Assembly: GCA_910577955.1 (NCBI GenBank)
Contig: CAJTNC010000015.1
Coordinates: 1 to 64,000, forward strand
Origin: an uncultured Lachnospiraceae bacterium
GTDB taxonomy: Bacteria > Bacillota > Clostridia > Lachnospirales > Lachnospiraceae
Reading direction: 5' to 3'
DNA length: 64,000 bases
Shown: in pieces, positions 15,503-25,087 of the stretch
Numbering within the stretch: position 1 is the first letter of the stretch
Layout of the letters: the number at the start of each line of letters is the position of its first letter
Notes under the pieces: generated by a model
What the model was told of the DNA's origin: nothing
What the model saw: the letters and a program-made list of their open reading frames with translations, nothing else
Database searches by the model: none
Translations under genes and position numbers: made by a program

Positions 15503-17014
15503 TTACTTATGTGAAAGCGCTTTCCTCACATACCCTCTCGAGAAATTGTAACTGCGAAAAGTCATGCTATCGGCCTGTTCTTTCTGCCTTTCAATATAAT
15601 AGACATCCCAGAATGACGTGTACAAATTCTCTGCCTCACCCTTCTCCCACTTCTCTTTCTCCGCCTCGTAAGCGAGGTATCTATCAACACTACTCTCAGT
15701 CATGATCACCGGCGCCGCATCCGCCGACAAGTTTTTCAGATACCAAGTATCTACGGCGTGCTCCGGCTTCCCGCTTTCTTTCTCCTGCTTCACATAGGTT
15801 GAAATATTGTACCGGGCGATCCAGTAATCGGGCTGGCTGAAAGATAAAACAAGATAACAGCAGGTGATCACAAAAAGCCCGTACCGAAACAGCGGAAATC
15901 CGTTTTTCAAAGTTTTGCCGATGATACCCGCCATCAGCAGCGCGATCACAAAAAGCGCCCAAAGCACAAAGATCCGCAGGAAAGTCAACTGATAGACACT
16001 GATATATAAAAGCATCCTGTAGGCGCTGGAGGCGGTCATTACAAAGGTACACAGGGAGATCACCAGAAGAATCCCCTTGAGCACCCTGCTCTGCCTGAAA
16101 AATCCCAGCCCGATCAACACTAGCACCAGATTCATCAGGCAGATAAAAAGCAGTTGGAAAAATCCCTGTCTCGCATACTGTGCATAAGTATAGCCTTCCG
16201 GCAGCGTCCCATATCCGGCAAACAGATAAACAACCTGTATCACACAGAAGTAAACGTAGATCAAAGCGATCACAGCCGTGGCGGAAATCGCAATGACGGG
16301 CTGTCCGGTCCTGCGGTCTTTCACCGTTTCATTCAAACCGCGCTCCTCCAGCAGAGACGCCATGCCGTAGCTGAAGAAAAAAACCGCAACGGACCAGAGG
16401 ATACAGCAAAACACATCCCACCCGTCTATTTTTCCGAATACCGCATTCATACTTTCTGCAAAAATGACATCCGCCGAGGAAAGCATCACAAGCACTACGG
16501 CGATCAGCGGGATCGATATGCCCGCTCCTGCCAGCACATACAACGCCTGCGTATTTTTCGTCTCTTTGTTTTCCTCCGCCCATTCCTGCACATCCGGAAA
16601 AAAAGTAAACATTTTTCCAAAACTTCCGACAAACAGTCCGAACATATTTGCCAAAAACTTTCCAAGCTGCCATTTTTCTGTATCAAAACAGACAACCAAC
16701 AGGAAATACATCATCAACACAAACAGCCATGCCTTATTCATTGCAATGATTTTTGCGTTGTCTGTAAAACAGCTTGAAACCCCAAGCAGAAGACTCGCCG
16801 CCGGCGCCAAAACATGTTCGCCTTTCCAGGAAATACCGGACTTTCTGATAGTATAGACGGCAAAGCCGATAGTTCCTGCCACATAAAAAGGGTAGGTGAT
16901 ACCCGATGCGTTTTTATAGAGACAGAAGGTAAAAAAGACCGCATAGAGAAAACTTGCAGGCGCAATCTTAGTTACCAATTCCGGTTTGGCAAACTGATCT
17001 TTTTTCTTTTCCAT
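15503..17014 (-). CDS. DUF4173 multi-pass membrane protein
   Basis: A 503-aa integral membrane protein with about 11-12 hydrophobic helices from residue 18 to 395 and a soluble C-terminal part of about 100 residues (AVDTWYLKNLSADAAPVI). The LPEGYTYAQYARQGFFQLLF motif is typical of DUF4173. Role unknown. RBS AAAGGATG lies upstream of ATG. It is followed upstream by an XRE regulator, a DUF2975 membrane protein and another membrane protein in the same orientation, a grouping I associate with Lachnospiraceae. Confidence 0.85.
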   Translation of the reverse strand: MEKKKDQFAKPELVTKIAPASFLYAVFFTFCLYKNASGITYPFYVAGTIGFAVYTIRKSGISWKGEHVLAPAASLLLGVSSCFTDNAKIIAMNKAWLFVLMMYFLLVVCFDTEKWQLGKFLANMFGLFVGSFGKMFTFFPDVQEWAEENKETKNTQALYVLAGAGISIPLIAVVLVMLSSADVIFAESMNAVFGKIDGWDVFCCILWSVAVFFFSYGMASLLEERGLNETVKDRRTGQPVIAISATAVIALIYVYFCVIQVVYLFAGYGTLPEGYTYAQYARQGFFQLLFICLMNLVLVLIGLGFFRQSRVLKGILLVISLCTFVMTASSAYRMLLYISVYQLTFLRIFVLWALFVIALLMAGIIGKTLKNGFPLFRYGLFVITCCYLVLSFSQPDYWIARYNISTYVKQEKESGKPEHAVDTWYLKNLSADAAPVIMTESSVDRYLAYEAEKEKWEKGEAENLYTSFWDVYYIERQKEQADSMTFRSYNFSRGYVRKALSHK

Positions 17015-17069
17015 AATTTCTCATCCTTTCCTGATAATATTTTTTATATACCGACAGCATACGGATTCC

Positions 17070-17282
17070 TTACGAATCGTCTTCCCTGTACTGAAGAATA
17101 TCACCCGGCTGACAGTCAAGGGCCTTGCAGATCGCCTCCAGTGTGGAAAAGCGCACCGCTTTCGCTTTATTATTTTTCAGAATCGACAGATTTGCGAGGG
17201 TAATGTCCACTTCGTTCGCAAGATCAGTCAGGCTCTTTTTTCGCTTTGCCATCATGACATCAAGATTTACAATAATTCCCAT
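17070..17282 (-). CDS. Small XRE/Cro-type helix-turn-helix regulator
   Basis: A 70-aa DNA-binding protein: MGIIVNLDVMMAKRKKSLTD, then the HTH ITLANLSILKNNKAKAVRFS and the conserved ending ALDCQPGDILQYRE. I chose the ATG with GAGGAGA 6 bases upstream; the longer open frame overlaps the DUF2975 gene and has no site. Such regulators usually pair with DUF2975 membrane proteins, as here, and probably control this small cluster. Confidence 0.88.
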   Translation of the reverse strand: MGIIVNLDVMMAKRKKSLTDLANEVDITLANLSILKNNKAKAVRFSTLEAICKALDCQPGDILQYREDDS

Positions 17283-17319
17283 ATGTCTTCTCCTCGTATC
17301 ACAATTTTTTCTGCGGTCC

Positions 17320-17805
17320 TTAAATCGTCCAATCCGTTTCCTCCTTGTAAGCAACCGCCTGCTCAAACACGAAGCTCAAAACCTTGCTGAAAAGTCCTGC
17401 GATCAGGAAGACAAAAATCACCACGATCATCGCGATCGTCATATAGACGATACTCCTGACTCCCGCCATCAGCGCAATAAAAAAACTCCAGTTTCCCATC
17501 TTTTGCAGACTGACAACATTTTCTTTTACAAAGCAATCCTCCGCCAACACCGTCTTAAAAATTTTCCTAAGTTCAAGGAGCAGTTTCTCCGCAGATATCC
17601 CCAACACAAAGTAGATGATCACGGTCTCCTCATAGTGCCCGATCAGTCCGGGCAGCTTCTCTGCGATCCACCGGATGCTAAAGGGCAGGGAGGCTGTCAC
17701 CAAAATCCCGCAATAAAACATAATATCCAGAAGATACTTTGTCCCCTTGATCCAAGGCATCTTTTTTTCTGTCAGGTACTTTCCTTTTTCTTCCTCTTTT
17801 CCCAC
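17320..17805 (-). CDS. DUF2975 membrane protein
   Basis: A 161-aa protein with four hydrophobic segments (about 23-43, 58-76, 105-128, 125-148). The central helix-loop GISAEKLLLELRKIFKTVLAEDCFVKENV region is diagnostic of DUF2975. It sits directly upstream of the XRE gene, its usual partner. Role unknown, possibly stress-linked membrane sensing. Confidence 0.85.
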   Translation of the reverse strand: MGKEEEKGKYLTEKKMPWIKGTKYLLDIMFYCGILVTASLPFSIRWIAEKLPGLIGHYEETVIIYFVLGISAEKLLLELRKIFKTVLAEDCFVKENVVSLQKMGNWSFFIALMAGVRSIVYMTIAMIVVIFVFLIAGLFSKVLSFVFEQAVAYKEETDWTI

Positions 17806-17853
17806 CGCAAAATTCCTCCGCTTTCTACTGCCTTTTACAGTTTCTCTCTTCTC

Positions 17854-19158
17854 TTAGATTCTCTCAAAATCTTCCATTCGTTTCCCCGTATACTGAATCG
17901 CGATCCGGTTCTCCGGATTTGCGTCCGTCAGATACAGAACGATCAGAAATATCCACTCCAATGGCTTCATCAGAAAGTAAATCATATCCGCCGTATATTT
18001 TGAGCGGATCAATCTTGCCACCGGGAAACCGTATGTGTCATAAAAATGCCGCACCGTCTTGTGGAAGCGGGGCGTCCGCTCCTCTAAAACCTGCTCGAAA
18101 GCATTGGCCACGCACAACTGCCTGTTGACGATCACCTGATGCCCATGCCGCAGCCCCAGCCGCTGCGGTTTCACGATCTTCCCATGACCGCCCGCCGCCA
18201 CGGTACACAGATAATGCTCATCATAATAAATATTCTGAGGCGCCACCCGTCTGGACAGATTCCAGTCGCTGGTCTCCGTAAAGGCTTTGATGACCGCATC
18301 CGGCTCTTGCCCGAACAAAATCAAAACACCGATCACAATTCCGAGAAGCGGCCACATCAGCAGGAATGCCGCAAAAGGCCAGCGCTCCGCTTTTGTCAGG
18401 AGACGATTGCAGAACGAAAAGATGCCGCCTTTTTCCTGATATCTCGCTGTCAGATCGCTGTCCGCCTCTCCCATCTGCTGCCATTCCCACATCTTATACC
18501 CCACCGCTCTCGCGGTGATCAGCAGATAATTGAAGGCAGGCAGCAAAAGGTACAGATCAAAGGGCAGCTCTCTTGTAATGTGTATCCCCCAGACAATACT
18601 TTCTATCGTCCCGAGATACATGGCCGCCATCCCAAGAACTAACAACAGGGGCGGCATCTTTTTTAACGGTATATAAGTCACCGCAAAATATCCGATAACA
18701 CCCACAATTCCGATAACTGCAGCGGTAAGCTGCGCCTCGGTGTAAATCGGAGTATGTGTCTGCCCGTTTACCAACTGTTCCTGCCAATCGCTCCCAAACA
18801 TCACCTCGCTGGAAAACCCTATATATAACATGCTGTAAACGAAACCCAGTATCATCCCCGTTATGTCAAAGATCCTGCCCTTCCGGTGAAGTTCATGGTC
18901 TTTTCTCCCCTTTATAAAAAACAAGATCTCCGCTCCGGTCAGCACAAGGGGAAATATCAAAAAACCGCCGCCGATTATCATCCATGATAAAAGGCTTCCC
19001 AAAAATATGAGAAATCCCGCCTCTTTCCACACCATGTTTGTCAGCGGCAGTATAGCCAGCGCTGCGCTCACCGCCACCGACAAAAGTATCGCCGCCAAAA
19101 ACGGATGCTTTCTTACAAAATCCCATTTTTTCCCATTTTCTTTTCTCTCTTCCGTCAT
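17854..19158 (-). CDS. Multi-pass membrane protein (DUF6688-like)
   Basis: A 434-aa protein with about eight hydrophobic helices (about 20-42, 50-85, 95-115, 135-155, 160-185, 195-215, 265-290) and a soluble C-terminal domain from about 300. That domain contains NLSRRVAPQNIYYDEHYLCT, then VAAGGHGKIVKPQRLGLRHG, then NRQLCVANAFEQ, a pattern I recall from DUF6688. I am not certain of that family number. Start ATG follows AAGGAAGGG. It leads the XRE/DUF2975/DUF4173 run. Confidence 0.75.
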   Translation of the reverse strand: MTEERKENGKKWDFVRKHPFLAAILLSVAVSAALAILPLTNMVWKEAGFLIFLGSLLSWMIIGGGFLIFPLVLTGAEILFFIKGRKDHELHRKGRIFDITGMILGFVYSMLYIGFSSEVMFGSDWQEQLVNGQTHTPIYTEAQLTAAVIGIVGVIGYFAVTYIPLKKMPPLLLVLGMAAMYLGTIESIVWGIHITRELPFDLYLLLPAFNYLLITARAVGYKMWEWQQMGEADSDLTARYQEKGGIFSFCNRLLTKAERWPFAAFLLMWPLLGIVIGVLILFGQEPDAVIKAFTETSDWNLSRRVAPQNIYYDEHYLCTVAAGGHGKIVKPQRLGLRHGHQVIVNRQLCVANAFEQVLEERTPRFHKTVRHFYDTYGFPVARLIRSKYTADMIYFLMKPLEWIFLIVLYLTDANPENRIAIQYTGKRMEDFERI

Positions 19159-19241
19159 ATTGCCATCCCTTCCTTTCTACCGACAATATAGCACTGCCAT
19201 GATTGAATGTCAATATATTTTTATTGTTTTTCGATAATTTT

Positions 19242-19767
19242 TTACTGTTTTACAACCACTCCAATCTCATTCAATAACGCCGCGGCAATATCCTTTGCCG
19301 CCCCTCGTCGGTTATAAAAGACTCTCCCGTTGCCATTCTTTCCCAGACTACTTTTCCCTTCGGCTTGATCTTACTGACAGCAGCTTTTGATAATTCTATC
19401 AGTTCGCGATCCGTCTCAAAAAATACAGAGTCCATCCACGGATGAAATTCCGTCAAAATGTCCGGCGCGACGTCATGATAGCACACCTCCGTAGAGATCA
19501 CGGTATCAAATATTTTCAAGGCCCTGTCCATTCCCCCCGCTGTTCCCGAATTTATAATGATATCCGTTCCGAATACATCGATCAGAAGCTGCGCCGCTAT
19601 CGCGGCGTTCACCTTGCATACACCCGAAAATAAGGCTGCGACTTCTATTCCGTGTATTTTCCCTTCATAAAATTTCAACATGGCTTTTTCTGTTACTTTA
19701 CAGTCTTTTTCAACGGCAAAAAAGAAGCAAACTCCTCGTCCCCCGCACATATGATTCCTACTTTCAT
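19242..19767 (-). pseudogene. mtnN: Broken 5'-methylthioadenosine/S-adenosylhomocysteine nucleosidase
   Basis: The gene starts with ATG after GGAAGGG as MKVGIICAGDEEFASFLP, a normal MTAN N-terminus. It then shifts frame (net loss of 1 base modulo 3) before DCKVTEKAMLKFYEGKIHGI. The core is intact (NSGTAGGMD, SVFFETDRELIELS, RMATGESFITDEG). After FITDEG the frame shifts again straight into AAKDIAAALLNEIGVVVKQ and a stop. About 60 codons are missing, including the MEGAAIA/MET-type catalytic segment. With two lesions it is not functional; the surviving middle frame covers 19271-19750. Confidence 0.8.
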
Positions 19768-19870
19768 GATTATATCCCTTCCTTTCGCCTTATCTCTTTA
19801 ATAATCTAATCATTATAGCGCAAATTCAGGCGGCTGAAAATGAAATGCTATTCCCTTCCTCTTAGTTTTA

Positions 19871-19899
19871 TTGACTTTTTGCCCTTTTCAGCATATAGT
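19871..19899 (+). promoter_or_regulatory. Sigma-A promoter for the ABC-ATPase gene
   Basis: TTGACT (19871-19876), 17-base spacer, TATAGT (19894-19899). It leaves a leader of about 90 bases before the ATG at 19993. No other gene lies in the gap from 19768. Confidence 0.7.
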
Positions 19900-19992
19900 A
19901 TAGGGGGCAAAAACAGCTTCCCACCCGTCAATCTGCGATGTGGGACATGCCTTACAGGAAAGCAATCAATCAGACAATACAGGAGACCCGTC

Positions 19993-21699
19993 ATGAAAAA
20001 CGCATCAGATTTAAGAACCCTTTTAATGAAAATCGATCACAGAGGCTATCCGGCCTACAAAGATACAAAGGACAAATACCAGTTTGACCAGTACATCCTT
20101 TCCATCGACCATGTACAGGGGGATCCCTTCGCTTCCCCTTCCAAAGTGAGCATCCTTGTTCCCGGGCGTATCGCCGGTTTCGGAAAGGAATGCTATGAAA
20201 CTAAGGAGCGCCGCATTGCCTTTCAGGATTTTTTGCTGCGCCGTATGTACCTCAAAGTAAAAGACTTTTCCTTCAAAGCGAAAGGTTCCGGCAAGAGCGG
20301 CCTGATTGGCATCAGCCGCCCGGGGCAGGAGATTTTAGAGCGCAGCGCCTGCACGGTGGATCCTGCCACAGGCAATGTGACGATCCGTATGGAAATCGGT
20401 TTTCCTGCGAATGGCCGTACTATAAACGCGGGAGAACTGATCAAAATTTTATTTGACTTTCTGCCCCTTTGCGTGCGCCAGACACTGCTTGCGGCCACCT
20501 GTCCGAAAGCAAATCTTGAAAAGGTACTGTTTTTAGCTGACGACCAAAAAGCCATCCGAGATTCTCTCTCAGAAAAAGGGCTTGTCGCTTTTGTTGCAAA
20601 CGATGCCGTTCTCCCGAGAAAGTCCGGTGTCTCCTCCCTGCCGATGAAGGAAGCGGTTCCCTTCCGCTCCCCCGATTCCATGGAAGTGACACTGACCCTT
20701 CCTCACAAAGGAACGGTTTCCGGCATGGGCATCAAAAAGGGCGTGACGCTCATCGTAGGCGGCGGTTACCACGGGAAATCAACCCTCCTCGAGGCCTTGA
20801 TGGCAGGCGTCTACAACCATATCGCCGGAGACGGCAGAGAATATGTGATCACTGACGATACAGCGGTAAAGCTGCGCGCGGAGGACGGGCGCAGCATCCA
20901 GAAAGCCGACATCTCCATGTTTATCCGCAATCTTCCGAACGGCCGCAACACCGCCGCTTTCTACACGGAAGATGCCAGCGGCAGCACTTCCCAAGCCGCC
21001 AACACCATAGAAGCCATGGAAGCCGGAACAGAACTTTTCCTGATCGACGAAGATACCAGCGCCACAAACTTCATGATCCGCGACGACTTAATGCAGCGCG
21101 TTGTGAGCAGGGACGCAGAACCGATCATCCCCTTTATCGACAGGATCAGGGAACTTTATACCGCTCACGGCATCTCCACTATTTTGGTGGCCGGAAGCTG
21201 CGGTTCCTATTTCCACAAATCAGACTGCATCGTACAGATGAAAAAATATGCTCCCGTGGAAATTACCGCTTTTGCTAAAAAAGAGGCGGAAAACTATCCT
21301 TATCTCACCGGAGATCTTCCCGCTGCGGAGGCTCCCGATTTTCGCAGAGTTGTCAAAACCGATGCCGCTTTTGCTAAAGAGAACCGGATAAAAATGCGGA
21401 CGGACGGAACCGACGGCTTTTCCATCAACAAGTCCGAGGTGGATATGCGCTATGTGGAACAGCTTGTGGACAGCGAACAGCTCACGGCTTTGGCCTACAT
21501 GATAAAATCTATGAAGCTCCATGACTTCGACGGCAAAAAGACGCTTACAGAAGCGGTGGAAGGCTTCTATAAACGGATCGATGCGAAAGGTTTCGCCGTA
21601 TTTGCAGGCGGTGAATATCTGCCCGGCAATCTGGCCATGCCCCGTTCCCAAGAACTTTACGCCGCCATCAACCGCTGCAGGGATCTGATACAAATTTAG
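19993..21699 (+). CDS. ABC-ATPase-domain protein (PF09818-like)
   Basis: A 568-aa soluble P-loop protein of the family annotated as predicted ATPase of the ABC class. Seen: N-terminal region with LMKIDHRGYPAYKDTKDKYQ, Walker A GGGYHGKST at about 256-264, Walker B ELFLIDEDTSATN at about 348, and ILVAGSCGSYFHKSDCIVQM near 400. No transporter membrane domain, so it is not an importer. The cellular role of the family is unknown. AGGAG lies upstream of the ATG chosen; the frame stays open 51 codons earlier without a binding site. Single-gene unit: own promoter and a terminator follow. Confidence 0.85.
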   Translation: MKNASDLRTLLMKIDHRGYPAYKDTKDKYQFDQYILSIDHVQGDPFASPSKVSILVPGRIAGFGKECYETKERRIAFQDFLLRRMYLKVKDFSFKAKGSGKSGLIGISRPGQEILERSACTVDPATGNVTIRMEIGFPANGRTINAGELIKILFDFLPLCVRQTLLAATCPKANLEKVLFLADDQKAIRDSLSEKGLVAFVANDAVLPRKSGVSSLPMKEAVPFRSPDSMEVTLTLPHKGTVSGMGIKKGVTLIVGGGYHGKSTLLEALMAGVYNHIAGDGREYVITDDTAVKLRAEDGRSIQKADISMFIRNLPNGRNTAAFYTEDASGSTSQAANTIEAMEAGTELFLIDEDTSATNFMIRDDLMQRVVSRDAEPIIPFIDRIRELYTAHGISTILVAGSCGSYFHKSDCIVQMKKYAPVEITAFAKKEAENYPYLTGDLPAAEAPDFRRVVKTDAAFAKENRIKMRTDGTDGFSINKSEVDMRYVEQLVDSEQLTALAYMIKSMKLHDFDGKKTLTEAVEGFYKRIDAKGFAVFAGGEYLPGNLAMPRSQELYAAINRCRDLIQI

Positions 21700-21707
21700 A
21701 CACAATT

Positions 21708-21757
21708 CCCCTTTACTTTAGCAGGTAGACGTGCTAAAGTGGAGGGGTAGCTTTTTT
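21708..21757 (+). terminator. Rho-independent terminator after the ABC-ATPase gene
   Basis: The stem CCCCTTTACTTTAGCA pairs with TGCTAAAGTGGAGGGG (two or three mismatches, 9-bp perfect top) and is followed by TAGCTTTTTT. It begins 8 bases past the stop. The rest of the gap to 22008 is repeat copy B plus a short ribosome-binding leader. Confidence 0.75.
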
Positions 21758-21767
21758 AGTTTGTATG

Positions 21768-21980
21768 TTAGGCGTTTGCGAAACTTCTTTTTCTACAAGT
21801 ATTGCCGTGCAAAATTTACGCATCAATAAGCAGGCGCTGTGAGACCGCCGGCACTTAGGCGCCGTATTTTGGCGCCTTATGTGTCCGCTGCGGTCGAACC
21901 GCAGTGAAAACGCGCCTGCGCCTTGATCGTATATTTTGCACGGCAAAACAGCAGAATCAATGAATTTCGCAATCTCCTAA
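21768..21980 (+). repeat. MITE-like palindromic repeat, copy B
   Basis: A 213-bp element closely similar to copy A in the same orientation, with termini TTAGGCGTTTGCGAAA and, on the other strand, TTAGGAGATTGCGAAA. Its core shares CAGGCGCTGTGAGACCG and CGGCACTTAGGCGCCGTATT. It is flanked by a 9-base direct repeat TTGTATGTT (21761-21769 and 21983-21991), possibly a target-site duplication. It is non-coding and sits between the terminator and the acyl-CoA ligase gene. Confidence 0.85.
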
Positions 21981-22008
21981 GATTGTATGTTGCTGAGAGG
22001 ATAGAAAA

Positions 22009-23643
22009 ATGCCGATTACGGAACTGTTGGAACAAAACTGCAAAATGTACGGGAATGATATCTGCCTTGTGGAAATCAATCCGGAAGTAAAAGACAAGCG
22101 CAGAGTCACTTGGAAAGAGTACGAGCTGATCGAACCTTCCCACGCCTCCTACTACAGACGTGAGATCACATGGAATGTCTTCAACGAAAAAGCAAACCGC
22201 TTTGCCAACCTTCTCTTATCCAGAGGTATTAAAAAAGGGGACAAGGTTGCCATCCTGTTGATGAACTGTCTGGAATGGCTGCCGATCTATTTCGGTATTT
22301 TAAAGACCGGCGCACTGGCTGTGCCCTTAAATTTCCGCTATTCTTCCAGCGAGATCGAATACTGTCTCGATTTGTCCGAGTCCGATATCCTGATTTTCGG
22401 ACCTGAATTTATCGGCCGTATCGAGGAGATAGCAGACCGTATTATCACAAACAGGCTATTATTCTTCTTTGGGGAGAACTGCCCTACTTTTGCCGAAGAT
22501 TACAATACTCTGACGGCGGACTGTTCCAGTATGTCGCCGAATATCATGCTGACGGATAAAGATGATGCCGCGATCTACTTTTCCTCCGGCACCACCGGTT
22601 TTCCGAAGGCTATCCTGCACAACCATGAGAGTCTGATGCACTCCTGCAAGGTGGAACAAAATCACCACGGTCAGGGACGGAATGACGTCTTTTTGTGTAT
22701 TCCGCCGCTCTACCACACCGGCGCGAAAATGCACTGGTTCGGTTCTCTTTTATCCGGCAGCAAAGCCGTCCTGTTGAAAGGTACGAAGCCGGAGTACATT
22801 TTGGATGCCGTCTCGAAAGAAAAATGCACCATCGTCTGGCTGCTTGTACCGTGGGCTCAGGATATTCTGGAAGCTCTCGACGCTGAAAGACTGCACATGG
22901 AAGACTATGAATTAGCCCAGTGGCGGCTGATGCACATCGGCGCTCAGCCTGTGCCTCCTTCTTTGATCAGACATTGGAAAAAATATTTTCCGGATCACCT
23001 CTACGACACCAACTACGGACTCAGCGAATCCATAGGGCCCGGCGCTGTCCATCTCGGCGTAGACAATATTCATAAAGTCGGCGCTATCGGCGTACCGGGG
23101 TTCGGCTGGGAAGTGAAGATCATCTCCCCCGACGCTGCCTCCGTAAAGCAGGGAGAAGTGGGCGAGCTATGCGTTAAAGGCCCCGGCGTGATGACCTGTT
23201 ACTACAATGACCCGAAGGCTACGGAGGAAGTATTGAAAGATGGGTGGCTTCTGACCGGAGATATGGCAAGACAGGATGAGGACGGTTTCTATTACCTTGT
23301 AGACCGCAAGAAAGACGTGATCATCAGCGGCGGTGAGAATCTCTATCCCGTACAGATCGAAGACTTTATCCGCACCCACAACGCCGTTCACGATGTGGCG
23401 GTGATAGGATTGCCCGACAAGCGTCTTGGCGAGATTGCGGCGGCCATCATTGAATTAAAGCCCGGTATGAGCTGCGGCGAAGAGGAGATGAACCTCTTCT
23501 GCACCGGCCTCCCGAGATACAAACGTCCGCGCAGAATCATCTTCGACGATATCCCGCGCAATCCTACCGGCAAGATCGAAAAGCCGGTACTGCGGGAGCG
23601 CTACAAGGTACACCGTCTTGTGGAAGCGGAGATCAACGCATAA
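22009..23643 (+). CDS. AMP-dependent acyl-CoA synthetase/ligase
   Basis: A 544-aa class I adenylate-forming enzyme that activates a carboxylic acid with ATP and joins it to CoA. P-loop YFSSGTTGFPKA at about 189-200, NYGLSES at about 338, GWLLTGDMA at about 413, VDRKKDVIISGGENLYP at about 431, and the catalytic Lys in PTGKIEKP near 522. An extra segment follows the first 25 residues (NPEVKDKRRVTWKEYE). GAGAGGA precedes the ATG. It is closest in feel to medium-chain or carnitine-type ligases, but the substrate cannot be read from sequence. It converges on a thioesterase gene, which could act in the same acyl-CoA pool. Confidence 0.88.
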   Translation: MPITELLEQNCKMYGNDICLVEINPEVKDKRRVTWKEYELIEPSHASYYRREITWNVFNEKANRFANLLLSRGIKKGDKVAILLMNCLEWLPIYFGILKTGALAVPLNFRYSSSEIEYCLDLSESDILIFGPEFIGRIEEIADRIITNRLLFFFGENCPTFAEDYNTLTADCSSMSPNIMLTDKDDAAIYFSSGTTGFPKAILHNHESLMHSCKVEQNHHGQGRNDVFLCIPPLYHTGAKMHWFGSLLSGSKAVLLKGTKPEYILDAVSKEKCTIVWLLVPWAQDILEALDAERLHMEDYELAQWRLMHIGAQPVPPSLIRHWKKYFPDHLYDTNYGLSESIGPGAVHLGVDNIHKVGAIGVPGFGWEVKIISPDAASVKQGEVGELCVKGPGVMTCYYNDPKATEEVLKDGWLLTGDMARQDEDGFYYLVDRKKDVIISGGENLYPVQIEDFIRTHNAVHDVAVIGLPDKRLGEIAAAIIELKPGMSCGEEEMNLFCTGLPRYKRPRRIIFDDIPRNPTGKIEKPVLRERYKVHRLVEAEINA

Positions 23644-23647
23644 AAAC

Positions 23648-23671
23648 AGAGAGGGATCAAAATCCCTCTCT
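23648..23671. terminator. Bidirectional terminator between the ligase and thioesterase genes
   Basis: A 10-bp perfect stem, AGAGAGGGAT with ATCCCTCTCT, around a CAAA loop, followed by TCTTCTTTG rightward and preceded by a T-rich run leftward. It overlaps the last codons and stop of the convergent thioesterase gene, so one hairpin ends both transcripts. Confidence 0.75.
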
Positions 23672-24130
23672 TCTTCTTTGTTTCCTGAGTTCTGCTCTCT
23701 TTTTACCGCTCTCCCACTCCATCTCCTCGGCTGTTGTTTCAAGTTCCAAGCCAAACTCCACCGCTTTTGGACGCTCGTTTTCATCTAAAGCCACCATCGT
23801 CACATAAGCTCTGTTGATCGGCCTCCGAAAACCCTTTGAATCCTCCACGTAACTGTCCACCCGGACTTCCATAGAGCTTTTACCGATGTAAGTGATCCTG
23901 CCGATGATCACCACCATATTTCCCAAAAACGCCGGTTCCTTAAACTGCAGGTTGTCTATGCAGGCAGTCGTTACGTCCTCCTCGCAGTGGCGCCTTGCGG
24001 CAACTCCCGCCACCTCATCGATCCAAGCCATCAGCTTCCCGCCAAACAGCCGGTTTGCCCCGTTGATATCCTCGTATTTGAGCAGCCGAAACTGTTCCGT
24101 CCTGCTGTCCTCCACGCGCTTTTTCCGCAT
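23657..24130 (-). CDS. Hotdog-fold acyl-CoA thioesterase
   Basis: A 157-aa YciA/BACH-type thioesterase that hydrolyses acyl-CoA. Seen: INGANRLFGGKLMAWIDEVA (catalytic Asn/Asp region), CIDNLQFKEPAFLGNMVVI and GKSSMEVRVDSYVED. The C-terminal 30 residues are charged and likely flexible. GAGG precedes the ATG. It is convergent with the acyl-CoA ligase. Substrate chain length unknown. Confidence 0.85.
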   Translation of the reverse strand: MRKKRVEDSRTEQFRLLKYEDINGANRLFGGKLMAWIDEVAGVAARRHCEEDVTTACIDNLQFKEPAFLGNMVVIIGRITYIGKSSMEVRVDSYVEDSKGFRRPINRAYVTMVALDENERPKAVEFGLELETTAEEMEWESGKKRAELRKQRRREGF

Positions 24131-24147
24131 ATCCGTAACCTCTTATT

Positions 24148-25059
24148 TTAAAACTGCAAAAAAGTGGAAATGATCGGTATTGTCAATACTGACACAAGTG
24201 TCGTCAAAATACTTCCCTTTGTACACTCAATAGCGTCGTTCCCGCTCTCCGCTGCCAACATCACAACCATGGACCCTACAGGCATTGCCAACATCAGAAC
24301 AAATACCCCCTCCACAAGGGACGGCCACGGCACAAGCTTCAGCAAAAGCGCCGCACAAATCGGTATCGCCAGCATTTTGACCGCCATAAATGCATACATC
24401 TTTTTATCCAGAAAAAATTCTTTTTTACCGCCCTGAGACACGGATGCGCCTATCAGAATCATAGACAGAGGCACTGCCGCATTGCCGACGTAATCAAAAA
24501 ATGTACAGACGCTGTCCGGCATCGAGATCCCCGATGCAAAAACAGCAATCGCAACAACACAGGATATCACACCCGGATTGATCAGTTTTTTCCACTGTAT
24601 GCCGCCCTTTCCCGCCAGACAAAATCCGTAGGTGTAGAGCAATAAATTATATCCCAGATTGTAAAACGCGATCAAAAGTATCGCCTCTTTCCCGTAAATG
24701 CTGGAGACCACCGGGATCCCCATAAATGCCACATTGGAAAAGATCAGCATCAGTTTATAGAGATTATAATGTTCACGTTTCACATGCAAAAAGGATGCCA
24801 CCGGCCCGCTGAGCAAAATCAGTATGCCAAAATATATGACTACCAGCACAAGCGTCTGAACAAGCATTGTCCTATCCAGATTCGCCTCTTTGCCCAGCAC
24901 ACCGTAAACCATAAGACATGGATTTAACACATTTACAACTATCTTTGACATTCTGCTGCAGGCATTTCCGTCCAGCCATCCTATCCGGAAAACAATATAG
25001 CCGATCAGCATCATGACAAGCAATACGCACATCTGCTGTATCACCACAAATATATTCAT
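24148..25059 (-). CDS. AEC-family transporter (auxin efflux carrier type)
   Basis: A 303-aa integral membrane protein with about ten helices in two five-helix halves. VNVLNPCLMVYGV in helix 2 and the later PLSMILIGASVS match the AEC family of malate/organic acid and other carriers. AGAGGA precedes the ATG. It stands between the thioesterase and DUF975 genes in the same orientation. Substrate unknown; organic acids are likely in anaerobes. Confidence 0.88.
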   Translation of the reverse strand: MNIFVVIQQMCVLLVMMLIGYIVFRIGWLDGNACSRMSKIVVNVLNPCLMVYGVLGKEANLDRTMLVQTLVLVVIYFGILILLSGPVASFLHVKREHYNLYKLMLIFSNVAFMGIPVVSSIYGKEAILLIAFYNLGYNLLLYTYGFCLAGKGGIQWKKLINPGVISCVVAIAVFASGISMPDSVCTFFDYVGNAAVPLSMILIGASVSQGGKKEFFLDKKMYAFMAVKMLAIPICAALLLKLVPWPSLVEGVFVLMLAMPVGSMVVMLAAESGNDAIECTKGSILTTLVSVLTIPIISTFLQF

Positions 25060-25087
25060 ATAAGGTTATTCCTCTTTCCCGCGTACT

